A stretch of DNA of 64,000 bases from Strigamia acuminata. Its lineage: Eukaryota > Arthropoda > Chilopoda > Geophilomorpha > Linotaeniidae. Numbering within the stretch: the first letter of the stretch is position 1; the number at the start of each line of letters is the position of its first letter. The notes beneath the pieces are model-generated. The model was not told the origin of the DNA. It saw only the letters and a program-made list of their open reading frames with translations, and did no database searches. This document shows positions 1-12,300 of this stretch, one piece after another. The position numbers and the translations under genes were made by a program. The stretch covers positions 25,001 to 89,000 of the forward strand of contig CASHSZ010000113.1 in assembly GCA_949358305.1 (NCBI GenBank), written 5' to 3'.

Positions 1-140
1 AGACCAACGTCTCTGAATGTTCAGAAATAGTGTTTAAACCTTAGTAGAAGGCTCCAATGTAAGTTTTAGAAACATCCAACTAATGATTTGGGAGAATCGA
101 CTTTTGATCTCATCACAGTTGACTTAGCACAAACACCACA

Positions 141-280
141 AGACCAATGTCTCTGAATGTTCAGAAATAGTGTTTAAACCTTAGTAGAAGGCTCCAATGT
201 AAGTTTTAGAAACATCCAACCGATGATTTGGGAGAATCGACTTTTGATCTCATCACAGTTGACTTAGCACAAACACCACA
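141..280. repeat. Prototype class A monomer (140 bp)
   Basis: Representative of the commoner class. The first ~75 bp and last ~25 bp form the core shared with class B, including the near-palindrome CTGAATGTTCAG and the 8-bp palindrome GTTTAAAC. The variable segment is the stretch with ATCCAACCGATGATTTGGGA and ACTTTTGATCTCATCACAG. Sub-variants carry CCAATG, CTAATG or ATTGATG in place of CCGATG, GGTTGAA in place of GGGAGAA, or an intermediate form with GCAACATCCAAGCAATG. Confidence 0.95.
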
Positions 281-427
281 AGACCAATGTCTCTGAATGT
301 TCAGAAATAGTGTTTAAACCTTAGTAGAAGGCTCCAATATAAGTTTTAGCAACACCCAAGCAATAAATTTTGAAAAAAAAATTTTGAGCTTATTTCACAT
401 CGCAGTTGACTTAGCACAAACACCACA
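281..427. repeat. Prototype class B monomer (147 bp)
   Basis: Shares the core with class A but its variable segment is AT-rich: AACACCCAAGCAATAAATTT, then TTG, a run of nine A, TTTTGAGC and TTATTTCACATCGCAG. Most B copies read AATATAAG where A copies read AATGTAAG. Sub-variants have CATTAAATT or CAATAAATT, and GAGCTCATTT, GAGCTTATTT, GAGCATATTT or GAGTTTATTT. The 7-bp length difference from class A lies entirely in the variable segment, and the two segments can still be aligned, so B is a diverged sister of A rather than an unrelated insert. Confidence 0.95.
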
Positions 428-2689
428 AGACCAATGTCTCTGAATGTTCAGAAATAGTGTTTAAACCTTAGTAGAAGGCTCCAATGTAAGTTTTAGAAAC
501 ATCCAACCGATGATTTGGTTGAATAGACTTTTGATCTTATCACAGTTGACTTAGCACAAACACCACAAGACCAATGTCTCTGAACGTTCAGAAATAGTAT
601 TTAAACCTTAGTAGAAGCCTTCAATGTAAGTTTTAGCAACATCCAAGCAATGATTTGGGAGAATAGACTTTTGATCTCATCACAGTTGACTTAGCACAAA
701 CACCACAAGTCCAATGTCTCTGAATTTTCAGAAATAGTGTTTAAGCCTTAGTAGAAGCCTTCAATATAAGTTTTAGCAACACCCAAGCATTAAATTTTGA
801 AAAAAAAATTTTGAGCTCATTTCACATCGCAGTTGACTTAGCACAAACACCACAAGACCAATGTCTCTGAATGTTCAGAAATAGTGTTTAAACCTTAGTA
901 GAAGCCTTCAATATAAGTTTTAGAAACATCCAACCGATGATTTGGGAGAATAGACTTTTGATCTCATCACAGTTGACTTAGCACAAACACCACAAGACCA
1001 ATGTCTCTGAATGTTCAAAAATAGTGTTTAAACTTTAGTAGAAGGCTCCAATGTAAGTTTTAGAAACATTCAACCGATGATTTGGGAGAATAGACTTTTG
1101 ATCTCATCACAGTTGACTTAGCACAAACACCACAAGACCAATGTCTCTGAATGTTCAGAAATAGTGTTTAAACCTTAGTAGAAGGCTCCAATGTAAGTTT
1201 TAGAAACATCCAACCAATGATTTGGGAGAATAGACTTTTGATCTCATCACAGTTGACTTAGCACAAACACCACAAGTCCAATGTCTCTGAATGTTTAGAA
1301 ATAGTTTTTAAACCTTAGTAGAAGCCTTCAATATAAGTTTTAGCAACACCCAAGCAATAAATTTTGAAAAAAAAATTTTGAGCATATTTCACATCGCAGT
1401 TGACTTAGCACAAACACCACAAGACCAATGTCTCTGAATGTTCAGAAATAGTGTTTAAACCTTAGTAGAAGGCTCCAATGTAAGTTTTAGAAACATCCAA
1501 CCGATGATTTGGGAGAATAGACTTTTGATCTCATCACAGTTGACTTAGCACAAACACCACAAGTCCAATGTCTCTGAATTTTCAGAAATAGTGTTTAAAC
1601 CTTAGTAGAAGCCTTCAATATAAGTTTTAGCAACACCCAAGCATTAAATTTTGAAAAAAAAATTTTGAGCTCATTTCACATCGCAGTTGACTTAGCACAA
1701 ACACCACAAGACCAATGTCTCTGAATGTTCAGAAATAGTGTTTAAACCTTAGTAGAAGCCTTCAATATAAGTTTTAGGAACATCCAACCGATGATTTGGG
1801 AGAATAGACTTTTGATCTCATCACAGTTGACTTAGCACAAACACTACAAGACCAATGTCTCTGAATGTTCAGAAATAGTGTTTAAACCTTAGTAGAAGGC
1901 TCCAATGTAAGTTTTAGAAACATCCAACCGATGATTTGGGAGAATAGACTTTTGATCTCATCACAGTTGACTTAGCACAAACACCACAAGACCAATGTCT
2001 CTGAATGTTCAGAAATAGTGTTTAAACCTTAGTAGAAGGCTCCAATGTAAGTTTTAGAAACATCCAACCGATGATTTGGGAGAATAGACTTTTGATCTCA
2101 TCACAGTTGACTTAGCACAAACACCACAAGACCAATGTCTCTGAATGTTCAGAAATAGTGTTTAAACCCTAGTAGAAAGCTCCAATGTAAGTTTTAGAAA
2201 CATCCAACCAATCATTTGGGAGAATAGACTTTTGATCTCATCACAGTTGACTTAGCACAAACACCACAAGACCAATGTCTCTGAATGTTCAGAAATAGTG
2301 TTTAAACCTTAGTAGAAAGCTCCAATGTAAGTTTTAGAAACATCCAACCAATGATTTGAGAGAATAGACTTTTGATCTCATCACAGTTGACTTAGCACAA
2401 ACACCACAAGACCAATGTCTCTGAATGTTCAGAAATAGTGTTTAAACCTTAGTAGAAGGCTCCAATGTAAGTTTTAGAAACATCCAACCGATGATTTGGG
2501 AGAATAGACTTTTGATCTCATCACAGTTGACTTAGCACAAACACCAAAAGACCAATGTCTCTGAATGTTCAGAAATAGTGTTTAAACCTTAGTAGAAGGC
2601 TCCAATGTAAGTTTTAGAAACATCCAATTGATGATTTGGGAGAATAGACTTTTGATCTCATCACAGTTGACTTAGCACAAACACCACAA

Positions 2690-5600
2690 GACCAATGTCT
2701 CTGAATGTTCAGAAATAGTGTTTAAACCTTAGTAGAAGGCTCCAATGTAAGTTTTAGAAACATCCAACCGATGATTTGGGAGAATAGACTTTTGATCTCA
2801 TCACAGTTGACTTAGCACAAACACCAAAAGACCAATGTCTCTGAATGTTCAGAAATAGTGTTTAAACCTTAGTAGAAGGCTCCAATGTAAGTTTTAGAAA
2901 CATCCAATTGATGATTTGGGAGAATAGACTTTTGATCTCATCACAGTTGACTTAGCACAAACACCACAAGACCAATGTCTCTGAATGTTTAGAAATAGTG
3001 TTTAACCCTTAGTAGAAGGCTCCAATGTAAGTTTTAGAAACATCCAACCAATGATTTGGGAGAATAGACTTTTGATCTCATCACAGTTGACTTAGCACAA
3101 ACACCACAAGACCAATGTCTCTGAATGTTCAGAAATAGTGTTTAAACCTTAGTAGAAGGCTCCAATGTAAGTTTTAGAAACATCCAACCGATGATTTGGG
3201 AGAATAGACTTTTGATCTCATCACAGTTGACTTAGCACAAACACCACAAGTCCAATGTCTCTGAATGTTCAGAAATAGTGTTTAAACCTTAGTAGAAGCC
3301 TTCAATATAAGTTTTAGCAACACCCAAGCAATAAATTTTGAAAAAAAAATTTTGAGCTCATTTCACATCGCAGTTGACTTAGCACAAACACCACAAGACC
3401 AATGTCTCCAAATGTTCAGAAATAGTGTTTAAACCTTAGTAGAAGCCTTTAATATAAGTTTTAGCAACACCCAAGCAATAAATTTTGAAAAAAAAATTTT
3501 GAGCTTATTTCACATCACAGTTGACTTAGCACAAACACCACAAGACCAATGTCTCTGAATGTTCAGAAATAGTGTTTAAACCTTAGTAGAAGGCTCCAAT
3601 GTAAGTTTTAGAAACATCCAACCAATGATTTGGGAGAATAGACTTTTGATCTCATCACAGTTGACTTAGCACAAACACCACAAGACCAATGTCTCTGAAT
3701 GTTCAGAAATAGTGTTTAAACCTTAGTAGAAGGCTCCAATGTAAGTTTTAGAAACATCCAATTGATGATTTGGGAGAATAGACTTTTGATCTCATCACAG
3801 TTGACTTAGCACAAACACCACAAGACCAATGTCTCTGAACGTTCAGAAATAGTATTTAAACCTTAGTAGAAGCCTTCAATGTATGTTTTAGCAACATCCA
3901 AGCAATGATTTGGGAGAATAGACTTTTGATCTCATCACAGTTGACTTAGCACAAACACCACAAGTCCAATGTCTCTGAATGTTCAGAAATAGTGTTTAAA
4001 CCTTAGTAGAAGGCTCCAATGTAAGTTTTAGAAACATCCAACCGATGATTTGGGAGAATAGACTTTTGATCTCATCACAGTTGACTTAGCACAAACACCA
4101 CAAGACCAATGTCTCTGAATGTTCAGAAATAGTGTTTAAACCTTAGTAGAAGGCTCCAATGTAAGTTTTAGAAACATCCAACCGATGATTTGGTTGAATA
4201 GACTTTTGATCTTATCACAGTTGACTTAGCACAAACACCACAAGACCAATGTCTCTGAACGTTCAGAAATAGTATTTAAACCTTAGTAGAAGCCTTCAAT
4301 GTAAGTTTTAGCAACATCCAAGCAATGATTTGGGAGAATAGACTTTTGATCTCATCACAGTTGACTTAGCACAAACACCACAAGTCCAATGTCTCTGAAT
4401 TTTCAGAAATAGTGTTTAAGCCTTAGTAGAAGCCTTCAATATAAGTTTTAGCAACACCCAAGCATTAAATTTTGAAAAAAAAATTTTGAGCTCATTTCAC
4501 ATCGCAGTTGACTTAGCACAAACACCACAAGACCAATGTCTCTGAATGTTCAGAAATAGTGTTTAAACCTTAGTAGAAGGCTCCAATGTAAGTTTTAGAA
4601 ACATCCAACCGATGATTTGGGAGAATAGACTTTTGATCTCATCACAGTTGACTTAGCACAAACACCAAAAGACCAATGTCTCTGAATGTTCAGAAATAGT
4701 GTTTAAACCTTAGTAGAAGGCTCCAATGTAAGTTTTAGAAACATCCAATTGATGATTTGGGAGAATAGACTTTTGATCTCATCACAGTTGACTTAGCACA
4801 AACACCACAAGACCAATGTCTCTGAATGTTTAGAAATAGTGTTTAACCCTTAGTAGAAGGCTCCAATGTAAGTTTTAGAAACATCCAACCAATGATTTGG
4901 GAGAATAGACTTTTGATCTCATCACAGTTGACTTAGCACAAACACCACAAGACCAATGTCTCTGAATGTTCAGAAATAGTGTTTAAACCTTAGTAGAAGG
5001 CTCCAATGTAAGTTTTAGAAACATCCAACCGATGATTTGGGAGAATAGACTTTTGATCTCATCACAGTTGACTTAGCACAAACACCACAAGTCCAATGTC
5101 TCTGAATGTTCAGAAATAGTGTTTAAACCTTAGTAGAAGCCTTCAATATAAGTTTTAGCAACACCCAAGCAATAAATTTTGAAAAAAAAATTTTGAGCTC
5201 ATTTCACATCGCAGTTGACTTAGCACAAACACCACAAGACCAATGTCTCCAAATGTTCAGAAATAGTGTTTAAACCTTAGTAGAAGCCTTTAATATAAGT
5301 TTTAGCAACACCCAAGCAATAAATTTTGAAAAAAAAATTTTGAGCTTATTTCACATCACAGTTGACTTAGCACAAACACCACAAGACCAATGTCTCTGAA
5401 TGTTCAGAAATAGTGTTTAAACCTTAGTAGAAGGCTCCAATGTAAGTTTTAGAAACATCCAACCAATGATTTGGGAGAATAGACTTTTGATCTCATCACA
5501 GTTGACTTAGCACAAACACCACAAGACCAATGTCTCTGAATGTTCAGAAATAGTGTTTAAACCTTAGTAGAAGGCTCCAATGTAAGTTTTAGAAACATCC

Positions 5601-8060
5601 AATTGATGATTTGGGAGAATAGACTTTTGATCTCATCACAGTTGACTTAGCACAAACACCACAAGACCAATGTCTCTGAACGTTCAGAAATAGTATTTAA
5701 ACCTTAGTAGAAGCCTTCAATGTATGTTTTAGCAACATCCAAGCAATGATTTGGGAGAATAGACTTTTGATCTCATCACAGTTGACTTAGCACAAACACC
5801 ACAAGTCCAATGTCTCTGAATGTTCAGAAATAGTGTTTAAACCTTAGTAGAAGGCTCCAATGTAAGTTTTAGAAACATCCAACCGATGATTTGGGAGAAT
5901 AGACTTTTGATCTCATCACAGTTGACTTAGCACAAACACCACAAGACCAATGTCTCTGAATGTTCAGAAATAGTGTTTAAACCTTAGTAGAAGGCTCCAA
6001 TGTAAGTTTTAGAAACATCCAACCGATGATTTGGTTGAATAGACTTTTGATCTTATCACAGTTGACTTAGCACAAACACCACAAGACCAATGTCTCTGAA
6101 CGTTCAGAAATAGTATTTAAACCTTAGTAGAAGCCTTCAATGTAAGTTTTAGCAACATCCAAGCAATGATTTGGGAGAATAGACTTTTGATCTCATCACA
6201 GTTGACTTAGCACAAACACCACAAGTCCAATGTCTCTGAATTTTCAGAAATAGTGTTTAAGCCTTAGTAGAAGCCTTCAATATAAGTTTTAGCAACACCC
6301 AAGCATTAAATTTTGAAAAAAAAATTTTGAGCTCATTTCACATCGCAGTTGACTTAGCACAAACACCACAAGACCAATGTCTCTGAATGTTCAGAAATAG
6401 TGTTTAAACCTTAGTAGAAGGCTCCAATGTAAGTTTTAGAAACATCCAACCGATGATTTGGGAGAATAGACTTTTGATCTCATCACAGTTGACTTAGCAC
6501 AAACACCAAAAGACCAATGTCTCTGAATGTTCAGAAATAGTGTTTAAACCTTAGTAGAAGGCTCCAATGTAAGTTTTAGAAACATCCAATTGATGATTTG
6601 GGAGAATAGACTTTTGATCTCATCACAGTTGACTTAGCACAAACACCACAAGACCAATGTCTCTGAATGTTTAGAAATAGTGTTTAACCCTTAGTAGAAG
6701 GCTCCAATGTAAGTTTTAGAAACATCCAACCAATGATTTGGGAGAATAGACTTTTGATCTCATCACAGTTGACTTAGCACAAACACCACAAGACCAATGT
6801 CTCTGAATGTTCAGAAATAGTGTTTAAACCTTAGTAGAAGGCTCCAATGTAAGTTTTAGAAACATCCAACCGATGATTTGGGAGAATAGACTTTTGATCT
6901 CATCACAGTTGACTTAGCACAAACACCACAAGTCCAATGTCTCTGAATGTTCAGAAATAGTGTTTAAACCTTAGTAGAAGCCTTCAATATAAGTTTTAGC
7001 AACACCCAAGCAATAAATTTTGAAAAAAAAATTTTGAGCTCATTTCACATCGCAGTTGACTTAGCACAAACACCACAAGACCAATGTCTCCAAATGTTCA
7101 GAAATAGTGTTTAAACCTTAGTAGAAGCCTTTAATATAAGTTTTAGCAACACCCAAGCAATAAATTTTGAAAAAAAAATTTTGAGCTTATTTCACATCAC
7201 AGTTGACTTAGCACAAACACCACAAGACCAATGTCTCTGAATGTTCAGAAATAGTGTTTAAACCTTAGTAGAAGGCTCCAATGTAAGTTTTAGAAACATC
7301 CAACCAATGATTTGGGAGAATAGACTTTTGATCTCATCACAGTTGACTTAGCACAAACACCACAAGACCAATGTCTCTGAACGTTCAGAAATAGTATTTA
7401 AACCTTAGTAGAAGCCTTCAATGTATGTTTTAGCAACATCCAAGCAATGATTTGGGAGAATAGACTTTTGATCTCATCACAGTTGACTTAGCACAAACAC
7501 CACAAGTCCAATGTCTCTGAATGTTCAGAAATAGTGTTTAAACCTTAGTAGAAGGCTCCAATGTAAGTTTTAGAAACATCCAACCGATGATTTGGGAGAA
7601 TAGACTTTTGATCTCATCACAGTTGACTTAGCACAAACACCACAAGACCAATGTCTCTGAATGTTCAGAAATAGTGTTTAAACCTTAGTAGAAGGCTCCA
7701 ATGTAAGTTTTAGAAACATCCAACCGATGATTTGGTTGAATAGACTTTTGATCTTATCACAGTTGACTTAGCACAAACACCACAAGACCAATGTCTCTGA
7801 ACGTTCAGAAATAGTATTTAAACCTTAGTAGAAGCCTTCAATGTAAGTTTTAGCAACATCCAAGCAATGATTTGGGAGAATAGACTTTTGATCTCATCAC
7901 AGTTGACTTAGCACAAACACCACAAGTCCAATGTCTCTGAATTTTCAGAAATAGTGTTTAAGCCTTAGTAGAAGCCTTCAATATAAGTTTTAGCAACACC
8001 CAAGCATTAAATTTTGAAAAAAAAATTTTGAGCTCATTTCACATCGCAGTTGACTTAGCA
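2690..8060. repeat. HOR block, 1841-bp unit (13 monomers: 10 A + 3 B)
   Basis: The rare variant TCTCCAAATG starts at 3405, 5246 and 7087, spaced exactly 1841 bp. The intervening order of variants (including ACCAAAAGACC, GTTTAACCC, AACGTTCAG with TATGTTTT, GGTTGAA, GAATTTTCAG and the CATTAAATT B-type) is the same between markers. The next marker is at 8788, 1701 bp on, one A monomer short, and the variant order also diverges from about 8060. Edges are approximate. Confidence 0.85.
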
Positions 8061-9349
8061 CAAACACCACAAGACCAATGTCTCTGAATGTTCAGAAATA
8101 GTGTTTAAACCTTAGTAGAAGCCTTCAATATAAGTTTTAGAAACATCCAACCGATGATTTGGGAGAATAGACTTTTGATCTCATCACAGTTGACTTAGCA
8201 CAAACACCACAAGACCAATGTCTCTGAATGTTCAAAAATAGTGTTTAAACTTTAGTAGAAGGCTCCAATGTAAGTTTTAGAAACATTCAACCGATGATTT
8301 GGGAGAATAGACTTTTGATCTCATCACAGTTGACTTAGCACAAACACCACAAGACCAATGTCTCTGAATGTTCAGAAATAGTGTTTAAACCTTAGTAGAA
8401 GGCTCCAATGTAAGTTTTAGAAACATCCAACCAATGATTTGGGAGAATAGACTTTTGATCTCATCACAGTTGACTTAGCACAAACACCACAAGACCAATG
8501 TCTCTGAATGTTCAGAAATAGTGTTTAAACCTTAGTAGAAGGCTCCAATGTAAGTTTTAGAAACATCCAACCGATGATTTGGGAGAATAGACTTTTGATC
8601 TCATCACAGTTGACTTAGCACAAACACCACAAGTCCAATGTCTCTGAATGTTCAGAAATAGTGTTTAAACCTTAGTAGAAGCCTTCAATATAAGTTTTAG
8701 CAACACCCAAGCAATAAATTTTGAAAAAAAAATTTTGAGCTCATTTCACATCGCAGTTGACTTAGCACAAACACCACAAGACCAATGTCTCCAAATGTTC
8801 AGAAATAGTGTTTAAACCTTAGTAGAAGCCTTTAATATAAGTTTTAGCAACACCCAAGCAATAAATTTTGAAAAAAAAATTTTGAGCTTATTTCACATCA
8901 CAGTTGACTTAGCACAAACACCACAAGACCAACGTCTCTGAATGTTCAGAAATAGTGTTTAAACCTTAGTAGAAGGCTCCAATGTAAGTTTTAGAAACAT
9001 CCAACTAATGATTTGGGAGAATCGACTTTTGATCTCATCACAGTTGACTTAGCACAAACACCACAAGACCAATGTCTCTGAATGTTCAGAAATAGTGTTT
9101 AAACCTTAGTAGAAGGCTCCAATGTAAGTTTTAGAAACATCCAACCGATGATTTGGGAGAATCGACTTTTGATCTCATCACAGTTGACTTAGCACAAACA
9201 CCACAAGACCAATGTCTCTGAATGTTCAGAAATAGTGTTTAAACCTTAGTAGAAGGCTCCAATATAAGTTTTAGCAACACCCAAGCAATAAATTTTGAAA
9301 AAAAAATTTTGAGCTTATTTCACATCGCAGTTGACTTAGCACAAACACC

Positions 9350-12300
9350 ACAAGACCAATGTCTCTGAATGTTCAGAAATAGTGTTTAAACCTTAGTAGA
9401 AGGCTCCAATGTAAGTTTTAGAAACATCCAACCGATGATTTGGTTGAATAGACTTTTGATCTTATCACAGTTGACTTAGCACAAACACCACAAGACCAAT
9501 GTCTCTGAACGTTCAGAAATAGTATTTAAACCTTAGTAGAAGCCTTCAATGTAAGTTTTAGCAACATCCAAGCAATGATTTGGGAGAATAGACTTTTGAT
9601 CTCATCACAGTTGACTTAGCACAAACACCACAAGTCCAATGTCTCTGAATTTTCAGAAATAGTGTTTAAGCCTTAGTAGAAGCCTTCAATATAAGTTTTA
9701 GCAACACCCAAGCATTAAATTTTGAAAAAAAAATTTTGAGCTCATTTCACATCGCAGTTGACTTAGCACAAACACCACAAGACCAATGTCTCTGAATGTT
9801 CAGAAATAGTGTTTAAACCTTAGTAGAAGCCTTCAATATAAGTTTTAGAAACATCCAACCGATGATTTGGGAGAATAGACTTTTGATCTCATCACAGTTG
9901 ACTTAGCACAAACACCACAAGACCAATGTCTCTGAATGTTCAAAAATAGTGTTTAAACTTTAGTAGAAGGCTCCAATGTAAGTTTTAGAAACATTCAACC
10001 GATGATTTGGGAGAATAGACTTTTGATCTCATCACAGTTGACTTAGCACAAACACCACAAGACCAATGTCTCTGAATGTTCAGAAATAGTGTTTAAACCT
10101 TAGTAGAAGGCTCCAATGTAAGTTTTAGAAACATCCAACCAATGATTTGAGAGAATAGACTTTTGATCTCATCACAGTTGACTTAGCACAAACACCACAA
10201 GTCCAATGTCTCTGAATGTTTAGAAATAGTTTTTAAACCTTAGTAGAAGCCTTCAATATAAGTTTTAGCAACACCCAAGCAATAAATTTTGAAAAAAAAA
10301 TTTTGAGCATATTTCACATCGCAGTTGACTTAGCACAAACACCACAAGACCAATGTCTCTGAATGTTCAGAAATAGTGTTTAAACCTTAGTAGAAGGCTC
10401 CAATGTAAGTTTTAGAAACATCCAACCAATGATTTGAGAGAATAGACTTTTGATCTCATCACAGTTGACTTAGCACAAACACCACAAGACCAATGTCTCT
10501 GAATGTTCAGAAATAGTGTTTAAACCTTAGTAGAAGGCTCCAATGTAAGTTTTAGAAACATCCAACCGATGATTTGGGAGAATAGACTTTTGATCTCATC
10601 ACAGCAGACTTAGCACAAACACCAAAAGACCAATGTCTCTGAATGTTCAGAAATAGTGTTTAAACCTTAGTAGAAGGCTCCAATGTAAGTTTTAGAAACA
10701 TCCAATTGATGATTTGGGAGAATAGACTTTTGATCTCATCACAGTTGACTTAGCACAAACACCACAAGACCAATGTCTCTGAATGTTCAGAAATAGTGTT
10801 TAAACCTTAGTAGAAGGCTCCAATGTAAGTTTTAGAAACATCCAACCGATGATTTGGGAGAATAGACTTTTGATCTCATCACAGTTGACTTAGCACAAAC
10901 ACCAAAAGACCAATGTCTCTGAATGTTCAGAAATAGTGTTTAAACCTTAGTAGAAGGCTCCAATGTAAGTTTTAGAAACATCCAATTGATGATTTGGGAG
11001 AATAGACTTTTGATCTCATCACAGTTGACTTAGCACAAACACCACAAGACCAATGTCTCTGAATGTTTAGAAATAGTGTTTAACCCTTAGTAGAAGGCTC
11101 CAATGTAAGTTTTAGAAACATCCAACCAATGATTTGGGAGAATAGACTTTTGATCTCATCACAGTTGACTTAGCACAAACACCACAAGACCAATGTCTCT
11201 GAATGTTCAGAAATAGTGTTTAAACCTTAGTAGAAGGCTCCAATGTAAGTTTTAGAAACATCCAACCGATGATTTGGGAGAATAGACTTTTGATCTCATC
11301 ACAGTTGACTTAGCACAAACACCACAAGTCCAATGTCTCTGAATGTTCAGAAATAGTGTTTAAACCTTAGTAGAAGCCTTCAATATAAGTTTTAGCAACA
11401 CCCAAGCAATAAATTTTGAAAAAAAAATTTTGAGCTCATTTCACATCGCAGTTGACTTAGCACAAACACCACAAGACCAATGTCTCCAAATGTTCAGAAA
11501 TAGTGTTTAAACCTTAGTAGAAGCCTTTAATATAAGTTTTAGCAACACCCAAGCAATAAATTTTGAAAAAAAAATTTTGAGCTTATTTCACATCACAGTT
11601 GACTTAGCACAAACACCACAAGACCAATGTCTCTGAATGTTCAGAAATAGTGTTTAAACCTTAGTAGAAGGCTCCAATGTAAGTTTTAGAAACATCCAAC
11701 CAATGATTTGGGAGAATAGACTTTTGATCTCATCACAGTTGACTTAGCACAAACACCACAAGACCAATGTCTCTGAATGTTCAGAAATAGTGTTTAAACC
11801 TTAGTAGAAGGCTCCAATGTAAGTTTTAGAAACATCCAATTGATGATTTGGGAGAATAGACTTTTGATCTCATCACAGTTGACTTAGCACAAACACCACA
11901 AGACCAATGTCTCTGAACGTTCAGAAATAGTATTTAAACCTTAGTAGAAGCCTTCAATGTATGTTTTAGCAACATCCAAGCAATGATTTGGGAGAATAGA
12001 CTTTTGATCTCATCACAGTTGACTTAGCACAAACACCACAAGTCCAATGTCTCTGAATGTTCAGAAATAGTGTTTAAACCTTAGTAGAAGGCTCCAATGT
12101 AAGTTTTAGAAACATCCAACCGATGATTTGGGAGAATAGACTTTTGATCTCATCACAGTTGACTTAGCACAAACACCACAAGACCAATGTCTCTGAATGT
12201 TCAGAAATAGTGTTTAAACCTTAGTAGAAGGCTCCAATGTAAGTTTTAGAAACATCCAACCGATGATTTGGTTGAATAGACTTTTGATCTTATCACAGTT

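Noticed and set aside
141-427. CENP-B box in the satellite monomer
   Set aside because: No sequence fitting TTCGNNNNANNCGGG was found in class A or B monomers.
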